Part shown: piece by piece, positions 1 through 9,112 of the stretch
Layout of the letters: every line of letters begins with the position of its first letter
Numbering within the stretch: the stretch's first letter is position 1
NCBI GenBank assembly: GCA_963741385.1
Contig: CAVUHO010000003.1
Coordinates: 1-64,000 of the forward strand
Reading direction: 5' to 3'
Length of the DNA: 64,000 bases
DNA from: Sulfomarinibacter sp963741385
GTDB lineage: Bacteria; Acidobacteriota; Thermoanaerobaculia; Thermoanaerobaculales; Sulfomarinibacteraceae
Program-made: the position numbers and the translations under genes
The notes under the pieces: generated by a model
The model's database searches: none
Seen by the model: only the letters and a program-made list of their open reading frames with translations
Told to the model about the DNA's origin: nothing

Positions 1-32
1 ATTCGATATCATCGGAAGGGAAGGGCCCGACT

Positions 33-263
33 ATGAAGTTCGACCGAATTACACGCGACCCCGAGCGCATGGGCGGTCAGCCGTGCATCCGTGATCTTCG
101 CATCACGGTTCGGCGTACACTTCAGGCGATCGCGCTGTATCCGGATCGGGCGGAGCTTCGCCGGGAGTATCCGGAGCTCGAGGATGAGGATTTGCGGCAG
201 GCCCTCGAGTTTGCGGCGGCTCAGCTCGAGGACACGACGATCGATCTCCCAGCGGCTTCATGA
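33..263 (+). CDS. DUF433 antitoxin-like protein
   Basis: A 76-residue protein with the DUF433 pattern: an N-terminal RDPERMGGQPCIRDLRITV stretch, then a short helical region with a YPELEDEDLRQAL motif typical of this winged-helix-like family. DUF433 proteins are usually the first gene of a two-gene module with a DUF5615 PIN-like protein and are presumed antitoxins and operon repressors. Here the stop overlaps the ATG of the next gene by four bases (260-263), so the two are translationally coupled. Family assignment comes from motif recognition; antitoxin function is inferred from context. Confidence 0.8.
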   Translation: MKFDRITRDPERMGGQPCIRDLRITVRRTLQAIALYPDRAELRREYPELEDEDLRQALEFAAAQLEDTTIDLPAAS

Positions 264-657
264 AGCTGCTCCTCGATCAGGGGCTTCCTCGGTCCTCGGC
301 GGCGGTCCTTCGCGACCTTGGCCTCGATGCGGTTCACGCGGGCGAATCCGCGCTTTCGACAGCATCTGATCAAGCCATCCTCGAGGCCGCCCGGCTCGAG
401 GATCGGGTGGTCGTCACTCTGGATTCCGACTTTCACACGATTCTCGCCCTCGAGGGAAGTGCCGGTCCGTCAGTCATCAGGCTGCGGCGGGAGGGCCCAA
501 AGCGCGCGAGGTCGCCGATCTTCTGAGGCGGGTCATCGAGCTGTGCCGCGATGACCTGCTCGCGGGCGCAGTCGTGTCGGTCAGACCTGACGGGCTCAGG
601 TTGCGGCGCCTACCGGTTGTCCGCCAACCTCTCGGCGATGAGGCAGACGCGCCATAG
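260..657 (+). CDS. DUF5615 PIN-like toxin, frameshifted
   Basis: The N-terminal part (MKLLLDQGLPRSSAAVLRDLGLDAVHAGE, then DRVVVTLDSDFHTIL) is characteristic of the DUF5615/Mut7-C PIN-like fold, with acidic residues D6 and D55/D57 as likely metal ligands. The frame opened at 260 stops at 526, but the family's C-terminal region continues in another frame from about 493 (GPKAREVADLLRRVIELCRDDLLAGAVVSVRP) to a TAG at 655-657. One missing base in the G/C run near 491-498 explains this. Either a sequencing indel or a recent inactivating mutation. Partner of the upstream DUF433 gene. Confidence 0.7.
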
Positions 658-677
658 TGAGGGATCGGTTTTCGGAT

Positions 678-718
678 GGGTGCCGCCCTTCGCATTGACT
701 CATTGTGAGGTCGTGATG
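678..718 (+). repeat. GGGTGCC-family dispersed repeat
   Basis: Contains GGGTGCCGCCCTTCGCAT followed by CTCATTGTGAGGTCGTGAT. The same two blocks recur near 36474-36541 and 40528-40590, and the first block alone at 5893-5931 and 35639-35661. It lies in the noncoding gap between the DUF5615 gene and the HExxH gene; nothing else was seen in that gap. Confidence 0.6.
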
Positions 719-851
719 AATCGAACGCTGGATGGATGACAACGCATGATGGCGAAGGGTGGAAGCTCTGTGGCAGTGATGCTGCGCTGATGGCCCCGCG
801 CGGAACCCCGTGGAACCCCTTTGCGTTCAGGAGGACCTCAGGCCGTCTCCC

Positions 852-1883
852 TCAGCGCCACCGCTGCCGCGTCCGCTCGAACTCCTCGAGGATCGGCCGG
901 TCTCTGGGGGCGAGGTCTCGTGTCATGTAGCGCCGGGAGATCTTGCGGGCGGCATCGACGGGGTCCGACTCGAGGTAGCAGATGTCGTGAACGCCGTCGA
1001 CCAAGGCGAGGGGCGCGCCGAAATGGATCAGTACAGAGTGCCACTCGTTGCGGTCGCGGTCATCCGGCGGGATGAGGCCGGGGACAAGGTAGTGGTTGTA
1101 CTTGCTGTCAGGGTTCGCGGGGTCACATGCGCCTCGGTACATCTGAAAGAGGGCCTCGGTCACAATCGAACTGTCGTAGCCGTCGCGTGACAACACCGCG
1201 CCGGTGATGTGGGCCCCGAGAACGTAGGCGGCCACCTCGTTGACCAGCGTGAGGTAGTCATCTCGGGTGAAATCTTCAGGGGTCAGCTTGTTTTGGACGA
1301 AGATGCCGTGCACGCACTCGTGGGCCGCGGTTTCGAGCAGCTGAACCGGGTGGTACTCGATGGACGAGTTGAAGGTGATTTCGCCCGTCCCGAGAGCGTA
1401 GCTTCCGAGGATTCCCGCCCCTTCGGGCTGGGCTTGAATCGAAGGAATCGTGACCGATGGGCCTATTTCGGCAAGTGCCGTTCGGATCGTCTGCGCCCCT
1501 CGGCGGCTGAGCCACTTCTGGTACCGCTCGGGCTCCCAGCGATAGTGAGGTTCAACGAATTGGAGGCCGGCGATCGAGGCGGTCGCACCGGCGAATATCA
1601 AGACCCATCCCGCAAACCCAGGGTGGCGGCGGGCAAGTTGGACTGCTCGCGATGTCTTGACCCGCTTCGGGACCAGGCCGACGGCGAACGCGCCGATCTT
1701 TCGAACGGGCGGGCGTGGTATGCGCGGGAAGCGCCTGGGCCGGGTGAGGCGGTGCCAGATTTCTTCCGAGGCGCTGAATTCGAGAGGGACTTTTCGCGCA
1801 GTGGTGGTGGCGAAGGTGGATTTCTCGCGGGTTGTGGTGCCGGACTGTTCGGCCTCGGCGGCATCGTTCCGCGGGCTTTGCAT
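852..1883 (-). CDS. Membrane-anchored HExxH metalloprotease-like protein
   Basis: Starting at the ATG at 1883 the protein has 343 residues. One membrane segment lies near residues 88-108 (GFAGWVLIFAGATASIAGLQF), followed by a soluble domain carrying HECVH at about 188-192 and a conserved NEVAAYVLGAHITG segment whose glutamate is a plausible third zinc ligand. This suggests a zincin-type protease with its catalytic domain outside the cytoplasm. It is clearly paralogous to the divergent gene at 2706-3692, sharing the HExVH, EVAA.VLGAHI.G and DAAR.IS.RY.T blocks. The ATG overlaps the TGA of a small upstream ORF (1883-2044). I do not recognise a named family; protease activity is inferred from the motif. 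Confidence 0.7.
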   Translation of the reverse strand: MQSPRNDAAEAEQSGTTTREKSTFATTTARKVPLEFSASEEIWHRLTRPRRFPRIPRPPVRKIGAFAVGLVPKRVKTSRAVQLARRHPGFAGWVLIFAGATASIAGLQFVEPHYRWEPERYQKWLSRRGAQTIRTALAEIGPSVTIPSIQAQPEGAGILGSYALGTGEITFNSSIEYHPVQLLETAAHECVHGIFVQNKLTPEDFTRDDYLTLVNEVAAYVLGAHITGAVLSRDGYDSSIVTEALFQMYRGACDPANPDSKYNHYLVPGLIPPDDRDRNEWHSVLIHFGAPLALVDGVHDICYLESDPVDAARKISRRYMTRDLAPRDRPILEEFERTRQRWR

Positions 1884-2044
1884 CAGAGCGACCGTGCCCG
1901 GGGAACCGCTGCAGACGATTCCGGTGCCGATGCGTGGTCGAACGCGTTCGCTCCGGGGTGTGTGTCGCCGCCATGTACAGTCACCCCTCCGCACGTCGTG
2001 CACAGCGCAGCCGCGACCAACACCACGAGACGTTTCCAGGTCAT
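1883..2044 (-). CDS. 53-residue putative secreted peptide coupled to the HExxH gene
   Basis: An ATG at 2044 is preceded at ideal spacing by a very strong ribosome binding site (GGGAGGGG). It opens a 53-codon frame beginning MTWKRLVVLVAAALCTTCGG, which resembles a signal peptide, then a short Gly/His/Pro/Ala-rich tail ending ...PRARSL. Its TGA overlaps the ATG of the next gene (TGATG), which suggests translational coupling. Alternatively one indel has split a single longer gene and this is the original N-terminus of the membrane protease. The sequence alone does not decide. Confidence 0.45.
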   Translation of the reverse strand: MTWKRLVVLVAAALCTTCGGVTVHGGDTHPGANAFDHASAPESSAAVPRARSL

Positions 2045-2255
2045 GTCCCCTCCCATCGACCGATTTGTGGGCAGTGGCGGTTTAGGTCATATAGAGCATT
2101 TATTGTAACACAAGATGGTCAGAAGAGACAGATTCCGATGAAGGGCGCCACCGGGCGGCACAGGTGCCGCCCCTACCCACAAAAGACATTCCCCTGGAGT
2201 GGCGGGGCCTGCCCCGCCTTTGACAGTCGAGATTGCATGAGGCTCAGCTGTGAAG

Positions 2256-2284
2256 AAAAAAAGAGCCCGGAGGCGCCTCCGGGC
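2256..2284 (-). terminator. Rho-independent terminator-like hairpin (minus strand)
   Basis: A perfect 20-bp palindrome (GCCCGGAGGCGCCTCCGGGC, 2265-2284) is followed on the minus strand by a run of T residues (A-run at 2256-2262 on the plus strand). This is the layout of an intrinsic terminator for leftward transcription. No convincing leftward gene lies between it and 2705. The rest of the 2045-2705 gap shows only short, composition-poor frames. Confidence 0.55.
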
Positions 2285-2705
2285 CCTCGGATTGATCATC
2301 AGGCCGTATTCCGGCGATGAAGCCGTTTGTCGGATTGTTGGGAAGGTCGCCCACACTTGGACCATTCATGATTCAGGCGTCGCCGACAACGGTGCATTCT
2401 GAACGCACCCCATGACGAGATGGAATTTCTCGAAGCTCTGAACAGCCGGGGGAGATCGTGCCGGAGCTGCTCACCGGCGACGAAGAAATTCAGTCGAAGA
2501 TCCGGCGTCAACCCGGCCTGCTCTGGAAAGCCCTCAACGTTCGCGAGCATCGCGGGAGGTCGTGACCGCTGCGCGCGACTCGGTCGGCCCCACCGGGATG
2601 GCTGCCAGGGGGCGAGGCCGCTGCTTGACAGGTGAGGTATTTTGGGCCGCTTGTCAATTCTGATATGTGATATTCTCATTAGGTTAGAAAACGCAATCGA
2701 GGGCG

Positions 2706-3692
2706 GTGCGTCTGGAGGCGTCGGTGTGTCCCGAGGCTTTACCCGAACGAACGCGATCCTGCCCGGGGTACGAGACCGCGGACTCCCGCGGGCTGGTCTC
2801 GGTCATGCGGCGGGCGTCCATCCGCACCAGCAGCGCCAGGTTGCGTGGGGGCGGGGCGGGTCCGGTGCGGCGGTGGCTCACCCCCGAAGTCAGTGAGTCG
2901 GAGCGCGCGGCGTGGCGGGCTGTCGTTCGGCGGCCGGGAATCGCGGCCTGGGCCTTGCTGTTCGCGGTTCTGGGTTTGAGCCTGGGCTCGAGCGGCGTGC
3001 GGCATCTCACCGAGTCTCTTCAGAGGCCCGCCGTTTTTGAGGCGAGGGTGCGCTCGAATATGGATGCGGTGCTGGGCGCCGTCGGCCCGCCGGTTCGGAT
3101 CGACCGATTGGAAGTCACCGATCTTCCCCGGTACGCGGCCGCCCAGTATGGCTACGGGCGGGCCCGGATCGGAGTCAGCCGGACTCTTGACCGCTATTCG
3201 GACGATGATTTCCTGCACGTGATATCGCACGAGGTGGTGCACGCGATGTTCGATCAGGGCCGGCTCAGGTTGTACGAACGGGCTCCGGACCCGAGCTACT
3301 TCGTGCTGTCCGAGGAAGTCGCGGCCGATGTGCTCGGTGCGCACATTTCGGGTTTGGTGCGGGCTCGCGCGGGGGAAGACGGCGTTGCACTCACCGACCG
3401 CCTCGTGCGGGAGCACCGGGAGCGGAGCGACCCCAGGATGCCGAGGAGCTTTTACCAGACGTTCGGGCGCGCGCGGGCGAGCTTCGGACTGAACGCGGTC
3501 GATCCTCGGTTCGAGTACGGCATCTTCCTTCACTACGGTTCGCCGGAGCGGGTCGACGAGATGGATCGCATCTGCCGCGAGAACCCGGACCCGTGGGATG
3601 CCGCGAGGGAGATCTCGCTGCGCTACCTGACCTGGGAGCGCGAGAAGGAGAGGCCCTGGGAACTGATGGCCAGGGTGAGGGACGCGAACTGA
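2706..3692 (+). CDS. Membrane-anchored HExxH metalloprotease-like protein (paralogue)
   Basis: A 328-residue protein with an N-terminal cytoplasmic stretch, one membrane segment near residues 78-97, and a C-terminal domain with HEVVH at 175-179 and SEEVAADVLGAHISG downstream. The blocks FLHYGSPE..D and DAAREISLRYLT match the paralogue at 852-1883. The start is uncertain: GTG at 2706 has a GAGGG upstream, and an ATG at 2805 lacks a visible ribosome binding site. The two genes are divergent around a 0.66-kb gap, which suggests local duplication with inversion. Activity is inferred from the zinc-binding motif only. Confidence 0.65.
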   Translation: MRLEASVCPEALPERTRSCPGYETADSRGLVSVMRRASIRTSSARLRGGGAGPVRRWLTPEVSESERAAWRAVVRRPGIAAWALLFAVLGLSLGSSGVRHLTESLQRPAVFEARVRSNMDAVLGAVGPPVRIDRLEVTDLPRYAAAQYGYGRARIGVSRTLDRYSDDDFLHVISHEVVHAMFDQGRLRLYERAPDPSYFVLSEEVAADVLGAHISGLVRARAGEDGVALTDRLVREHRERSDPRMPRSFYQTFGRARASFGLNAVDPRFEYGIFLHYGSPERVDEMDRICRENPDPWDAAREISLRYLTWEREKERPWELMARVRDAN

Positions 3693-3718
3693 CGGTCTGT
3701 CGGTGAGAAGTGTTGTTA

Positions 3719-3978
3719 AGGTGCCTGGTACGGGGGTATTGATGTTTTGCGAAGCCGGCGTCAGTCGGCGTGCTCTGCATCGGGGCCTTTCCTTGAGATC
3801 GCGGCAGAATTCGACAAGTACGGGGAGACGGCGAGGCCATTGGTGAGCAGAGCGGCGCGGCGTAGGATGGACGATGTGGGCTTCGCGGACCGGATCGATA
3901 GTGTCGATTCCGCGATCACGAAGGGGGCGACTGGGTCGAGAGGAGATAACATCATAAACCCCGTACCTGGCACCTTTA
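3719..3978. repeat. Inverted GGTGCCTGGTACGG repeats flanking a gap
   Basis: GGTGCCTGGTACGGGGG near 3720-3736 and its near-complement CCCCGTACCTGGCACC near 3959-3974 bracket about 220 bp with no recognisable gene. The right copy abuts the exact point (about 3979) where homology to the propeller gene at 40851-43010 begins, so it marks the breakpoint of the truncated paralogue. Confidence 0.5.
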
Positions 3979-5888
3979 TGTGGCGGCGCCGCGAGCATCG
4001 CGATCGGCGGCAACGGTTCGATTCACATCGCCTACTCCGGGCCGAACGGCGAGTTGCGCTACGCACTGCTCTTCGCCGGCGTGTGGTCGACCTGGACGCT
4101 CGACGCGAGCGCCGAAACCTACGATCTCGATCTCGCCCTCGACGCATCGGATGAGCCGCATATCGCGTACATCAACAGCGGCGACTCCTGGGTGTACCTG
4201 ATGATCGATCAGGGCAACGGCTCGTGGGGGGAGCCCGAAGCGCTCGTCCGGGCACGCACCTACGCTTCTCGGCCGGCAGTGGTGGTGGCCGGCTACGCAA
4301 CCAAGGTCCTCTACGAACGACCGTCAGCGTCGGGATGGGAGCTCGGCTACATGTACTGGGGCGGCAGCAGCTGGACGGAAGAATTGGTGGACTCGGGTAC
4401 CGGCTCGCTGAGTGGCTACGAAATGATCCTCGACGGCACGAATCAGCCCCACGTCGGGTATTCCGGCAGGTCTTCCCCCGACTCATGGGTGCGCTACGCC
4501 AACCGCGACGGTACCGTGTGGGACGTGATCACCGCAACCTCGACCTCCAGCGACTTCGTGTCGGCCTCAATCGCACTCGACAGCGCCGGCCAGCCGATGA
4601 TCACCTCCCAGATTATCTTAGGCGGCAGCACTCTCGGACTCCACCGCCGGGTCTGCGCGCCCACCTGCTCCTGGACCTACGAAGAAATCGATTGGGGTTA
4701 CGACGTCGGTTCCAGCGCCACTGTCCTCAATGTCATGGGTACTCCGACTGTGGCGTACGTCAACAATGATGTGTCGGAGCTGCGGTTGGCACGCCGCGGT
4801 GCCTCGACATGGGCGGTCGAGACGGTCGACGTGTTCGCTGACGTCGGGCTGCCGTCGATCGTCGTCGACGACACCACCGGGCTCGTCCATGTCAGCTACG
4901 GCGACCTGTACGATAGGCGCCCTGCGGTACGCCCAGCGCTTTTCCGGCGGGTGGTTCCATACCGTCCTCGATCGCGCCCCGGCCCCGTTTTACAGACCCT
5001 TCAGCTCGATCGATCTCGACACCCTCGGCGACCCCCACATTGCCTACACCAGCCGGCTGGTCGACGGTACCTACATGCTGCGCTGGGCGGTGGATCAGGG
5101 CAACGGCTTCTGGGAGTGGTATGACGTGACCGATCTTGGCGTCTCCGCAGGGGTGCCCTCCATGCAACTGGCGGGCGGCGCACCGCGGATCAGCTTCTAC
5201 GACTCTTACAACCAGGATCTCGGGGTCGCTTCGAAATACGCGACATGGAGCTTCGTGGCGGTCGACACGGGCGCAACGCCGGCGCGTACAGCGCGCTCGC
5301 CCTCGATGCCGACAACCAGCCGCACGTCGCCTACACCGCCGGCAGCCCGGCTGTGCTCAAGTACGCGTGGAACAGTGCTCGACGATCTGTTGGTGGACCA
5401 CCGAGGTGGTCGACGCCAGCGTCCAGGTGGACGCGGTCGCCATCGCCCTCGATCCGGTATACGGGCGCCCTCGCATCGCCTACCATGACAGGACCAACAG
5501 CGCCCTGCGCTACGCGGCAAAGTACAGTGGTGGCTGGGCTCCTCCTCAGACCATCGACACCAGCGGCAAAGTCGGCCGCGGTGTTTCAATCGCCCTCGAA
5601 GGGGTGCTGCCCCACATCAGCTACATCGACGACAGCGATGGCAACCTCAAGCATGCATGGGAGGACTGCGATGGTGGCGATTGTGAGTGGTTCATCGAGG
5701 TAGTCGACGACTCCGGCAACATCGGTGGTGGAAGCGCCATCGCCGTCGACGGACTCGGCCGGGTTCACATCGCGTACGACGACGTTACCCGCCGCGACGT
5801 CCTCTACGCATTCCTCCCGACCAGCGCAATCTTCAGCGACGGATTCGAATCCAGCGGCACTGGAAAGTGGTCGTCAACGGTCAATTGA
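3979..5888 (+). pseudogene. Decayed copy of the secreted propeller-repeat protein
   Basis: This stretch is very similar in DNA sequence to 41109-43010 but lacks the promoter, signal peptide and roughly the first 85 codons. Three indels relative to the intact copy break the frame: an extra T at about 4914, a missing base near 5275 and another near 5372. The three consecutive reading frames together reproduce the intact protein, including the terminal FSDGFESSGTGKWSSTVN. Homology starts abruptly next to a dispersed GTACCTGGCACC repeat. It is read as a duplicated, 5'-truncated pseudogene; sequencing indels could account for some frameshifts but not for the missing 5' end. Confidence 0.85.
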
Positions 5889-5892
5889 TGGG

Positions 5893-5931
5893 GATGGGTG
5901 CCACCCTTCGGATGGGTGCCACCCTTCGCAT
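5893..5931 (+). repeat. Tandem GATGGGTGCCACCCTTCG repeat
   Basis: Two adjacent 18-bp copies (5893-5910 and 5911-5928) lie immediately after the pseudogene stop. They match the 5' block of the GGGTGCC dispersed family. Confidence 0.65.
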
Positions 5932-6021
5932 GAACGCATTGTTGAGAGCAACTGCCGAGCAGCGGCTGAGATTTCGGCGTCGAACTGATTGATTCGATCG
6001 CGGAAGACCTCATCTTCGCTT

Positions 6022-6360
6022 TCACGGCAAGGATGGCCCCGGCGAGTCGTCGGAGTCGATCGATCGTGCCAAGGGCTCGACACGTAGCGTTAGATTGATG
6101 ACCGCGAGAATGGTCGCCGCGTCGCCGGCCGCCAGGGGAGTGCGGCTCTCGGCTTGCCACAGCTCGCCGCCGACCGACACCGTGCCTTTGCGTCCGGACC
6201 AGCGCCTGACGTCGACCACCTTGCCGACCATGCCCTCCGCGCCGGTCAACGGCTGCCGCCCACGGCCATGGCGCACCCCGATCAACGGGATGATCACATG
6301 CTCGATGACCTCAAACAGGACCACCACGGCGATCACGGTGATCAACACTTCGGCAACCAC
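6022..6360 (-). CDS. NfeD-like membrane protein
   Basis: A 112-residue protein with one N-terminal hydrophobic helix (VAEVLITVIAVVVLFEVIEHVIIPLIG) followed by a small beta domain: GAEGMVGKVVDVRRWSGRKGTVSVGGELWQAES.TPLAAGDAATILAVINLTLRVEPL. That domain is the OB-fold typical of NfeD C-termini (G..G.v...G.V.v.GE.W.a....l..G..v.V). It lacks the ClpP-like protease domain, so it belongs to the short NfeD class, usually associated with membrane-domain organisation or stomatin partners. No stomatin gene is adjacent here. The Ser/Pro-rich tail is not conserved. Confidence 0.7.
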   Translation of the reverse strand: MVAEVLITVIAVVVLFEVIEHVIIPLIGVRHGRGRQPLTGAEGMVGKVVDVRRWSGRKGTVSVGGELWQAESRTPLAAGDAATILAVINLTLRVEPLARSIDSDDSPGPSLP

Positions 6361-6571
6361 GATTCGGAGATTCTACATGGGTGCCGCGCATCGCTTGATT
6401 GGATGATCAGTCGGCAACCCGGACACATAACGCCCCATTCGTGAGTTACAAGCGAATCCGCATTTCACAAAGTCTTCACGTCACACGTGGCGCCCTTTTG
6501 AGTGCCCCACGCATCTGATGGTTCCGGCGCCATCGAGGGTGAAAGCTGTTCGCGTTCGCTGCTAAGCTCGG

Positions 6572-7637
6572 GTGGTGACGGCACTCCTCGTTTACGCCGG
6601 TGTCGCCCTCGGGGTCTCGTTCTTCTGCTCGCTGGCCGAAGCAGCCCTGCTCAGCATGACTCCGTTCTACGTCCAGTCGATGGTGCGCAGGGCGGCCGTT
6701 CGGCGAGGTTTCTGCTCTACCTCGAGAACAACGTGGACCACGCCCTCGCCGCGATCCTCAGCCTCAACACCATCGCCCACACCGTGGGCGCGGTGGGCGT
6801 CGGGGCGGCGGCCGCCGAGACCTTCGGCAGCGTGTGGGTCGGGGTTGCGTCGGCGGTGATGACGGTCCTCATTCTGGTGCTGTCGGAGATCATCCCCAAG
6901 ACCCTCGGCGCCGCCTCGTGGCGGACGCTTGCGCCCGCCATCGCGCCGGCGGTATGGGTGCTGATCAAGGTTCTCTACCCCCTGGTCTACCTCTCCGAAA
7001 AGCTGACCGCGCTGTTCGCGCACGGGCGGCCGCTCGGCAGCTATCTGCGCGAGGAGCTCGCCGCCATGGCCGAGCTCGGGGTGAAGGAAGGCGTGCTGGT
7101 GCCGAAAGAGCTTCGGGTGGTCAAGAACCTGGTGCGTTTTCACGTTCTCAAGGTCGAGAGCATCATGACCCCGAGGACCGTCGTGTTCGCGCTCGACGAA
7201 TCGCTGACGGTGGGAGAGGCCATGGATCGATTCCCCGATATCGCCTACTCCCGGATTCCCCTGTTCGCGACCGGCATCGACGATGTCACGGGCTTCCTGC
7301 TCAAGGCCGACCTCTATCTCGCGAGCGCCCGCGACCGGCACGACACGAGGCTGGCGGAGCTGCGGCGTCCGATCCAGGCCGTGGCCCCGTCGATGTCGCT
7401 GATGAGGCTCTTCGAGCTGCTTCTCGACGGCCGGGACCACATGGCACTGGTGGTGGACGAGTACGGGGGAACCGCGGGTGTCGTGACCCTCGAGGACGTC
7501 ATCGAGACGCTGCTGGGACTCGAGATCGTCGACGAGGCGGACACCGCGGCCGACCTCCGGGAGCAGCGCGGGAGCTCTGGCGACAGCGCGCGGCCGAGCT
7601 CGGCGTCGAGATTTCGACCCGGACCGACGTCACCTAG
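6572..7637 (+). CDS. CNNM/CorC-HlyC family transporter-like protein, frameshifted
   Basis: Three reading frames concatenate into one CNNM-type protein of about 355 residues. The first (from 6572, MVTALLVYAGVALGVSFFCSLAEAALLSM) gives the first membrane helix. The second (about 6688-7565) carries the remaining helices of the DUF21 domain (ILSEIIPKTLGA-like motif) and two CBS repeats (ESIMTPRTVVFALDE; DHMALVVDEYGGTAGVVTLEDVIETLLG). The third ends ELWRQRAAELGVEI at 7637. Each junction is explained by one missing base (near 6686 and 7567). Family members act in magnesium/cobalt export or membrane integrity; CBS domains bind nucleotides. Sequencing indels seem likelier than true decay because the protein motifs are preserved. 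Confidence 0.75.
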
Positions 7638-7689
7638 GGGGGTGCCCTTCGTGGGCATCAGCGGCACCCACAGGTTTCTGAAAACCGTT

Positions 7690-7795
7690 GGGCGGGGTTG
7701 ATCCCGCCCGGCTTCGGGATTTCAGAGGCCTCGTTCCCGCGGTGACGCGGGGAGGGGATGACCCCGCGGCCAAGGGCCGCGAGTAACCCCTCCCC
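7690..7795. repeat. Nested GC-rich inverted repeats between convergent genes
   Basis: GGGCGGG/CCCGCCC (7690-7709) is followed by a larger cruciform with outer arms GGGGAGGGG (7749-7757) and CCCCTCCCC (7787-7795) and inner arms GCGGCC/GGCCGC. It sits between the convergent ends of the CNNM-like and DUF4003 genes and could serve as a bidirectional transcription barrier. There is no T-tract, so it is not a standard intrinsic terminator. Confidence 0.5.
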
Positions 7796-7851
7796 TACGA
7801 CATTCACATCCATCACGCGCGCTGGAACGGCGGCAGGGCGGGTTTGACCCG

Positions 7852-8835
7852 TCACGACGTCGCGGCGGTGGTTGCCGCCGTCGTCGCGGCCATGCAGGCG
7901 ATCATCGCCGCCTGCTGCGCCTCGACCACCGACTGGACGGCGCGCAGATTGGCTGCGGCCCGGGCGTCGTCGAGGTCGTGCACGGTGGCGGCGGCCTCGG
8001 CGAGCACGACGCCGCAGGCGATGGAAAAGGCGATCGCCGACTGCGGCCGCGGTTTGACGGCGCGGAGCCGATCGCGGGTCGCGACGGCTCGCGCTGCGGC
8101 TTTCTCGGCAGGGGCGCCCGAGAGAACGAGCAGGGCCACCTCGTCGTACTGGCTCTCACCGATTCGTTGACCGGCGGATCGCAGTGCGTTCGCCATGCGG
8201 GCGAAACGCTCTGCGGCATCGCGGGGGCCGGCGTCGGAGAACAGCAGCAGGTGGGAGGCCAGCTGCAGCTGGTTGCCGCGTGAAAAGCGGTGGCGGCGGA
8301 GGGCCTGGAAGATCTCCTCCGCCTCGAGGGCGATCTGCTCGACGCTCGAGTCGCGGGCAGCGTGCATGGCGGCCATCGGGTAGTCGTCGGAGCCGGTCAG
8401 CCACCAGTGATCGTCCTTCCAGCGCTCGAGGACGGCTTTCATGCGCTCCACGGTCCGCGGCGAGGGCGCTGCGCCGTCGTTGTCGAGCACCAGCAGGAGA
8501 GCCGCGAGGTAGGGGCTCGTGCCACCCTTCTGGAGCTTCGCCTGCTTGAACAGGGACAGTGTTTCCCTGGTCCGGCGAACAGTGACGATCGGGTCCAGCC
8601 CGCGGCGGAGGAGGATCGCCGCCACCGCGTGCCGGATCGGCGAGCTCAGGGGCGAGAAGCCGCCGGCCTCGTTCACCAGCGCCTTCGCGGTCGCCTCGAG
8701 GTCGACGCTGTCCACGGCGATATCGGAGGCCGCGATCGTCAGCGCCGCGAAGCGCAGGATGTTGGTGTCGGTGCTCCAGCGCTTGCGGCGGCGGAGATCC
8801 TCGAAGACCGAGAGGTAACGCTCGACCTGATCCAT
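7852..8835 (-). CDS. DUF4003 family protein
   Basis: A 327-residue, largely helical soluble protein matching the DUF4003 pattern (MDQVERYLSVFEDLRRRKRW, then repeated helical segments with GG(F/T)SPLSSPIRHAVAAILL and LLVL). The start at 8835 is well supported by an AAAGGAGG ribosome binding site. No catalytic motif is visible and the molecular function of this family is unknown to me. The Ala/Thr-rich C-terminal tail (ACMAATTAATTAATS) is low complexity. It is monocistronic, convergent with the CNNM-like gene. Confidence 0.7.
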   Translation of the reverse strand: MDQVERYLSVFEDLRRRKRWSTDTNILRFAALTIAASDIAVDSVDLEATAKALVNEAGGFSPLSSPIRHAVAAILLRRGLDPIVTVRRTRETLSLFKQAKLQKGGTSPYLAALLLVLDNDGAAPSPRTVERMKAVLERWKDDHWWLTGSDDYPMAAMHAARDSSVEQIALEAEEIFQALRRHRFSRGNQLQLASHLLLFSDAGPRDAAERFARMANALRSAGQRIGESQYDEVALLVLSGAPAEKAAARAVATRDRLRAVKPRPQSAIAFSIACGVVLAEAAATVHDLDDARAAANLRAVQSVVEAQQAAMIACMAATTAATTAATS

Positions 8836-9112
8836 GTAGCCTCCTTTGATGATATCCTACGCGTTCGCCCCGCGTCGATTCCAGATTCAACGTCGAGCCG
8901 AGTTGTCACGTGAGGGTCGTGGAGCGGGCGGTCACGCGGGATCGCATGGGTGCCACATGGGTGCCACGTTCCTCAATGGTGCATTGGAGAGGTGCCACGT
9001 TCACCGTTGCACCATTGTTGTGAAGATGCCAGGCGCCGGGTTTCGTAATTAGGGACGCTCGGCCTACTCCACAAATTCGGAAGTCGGTGCCTGGCCCCCG
9101 TTACTTCGTTGG

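Noticed and set aside
1209..2108. 299-residue plus-strand frame opposite the HExxH gene
   Set aside because: Antisense shadow; the minus strand has HECVH and a membrane helix plus paralogy to 2706-3692.
2299..2679. 126-residue minus-strand frame ahead of the terminator at 2256
   Set aside because: Arg/Ser/Pro-rich shadow-like composition, no ribosome binding site, no domain.
4054..5124. Intact 356-residue gene
   Set aside because: Comparison with 41109-43010 shows 5' truncation and three indels; the last ~70 codons are out of frame.
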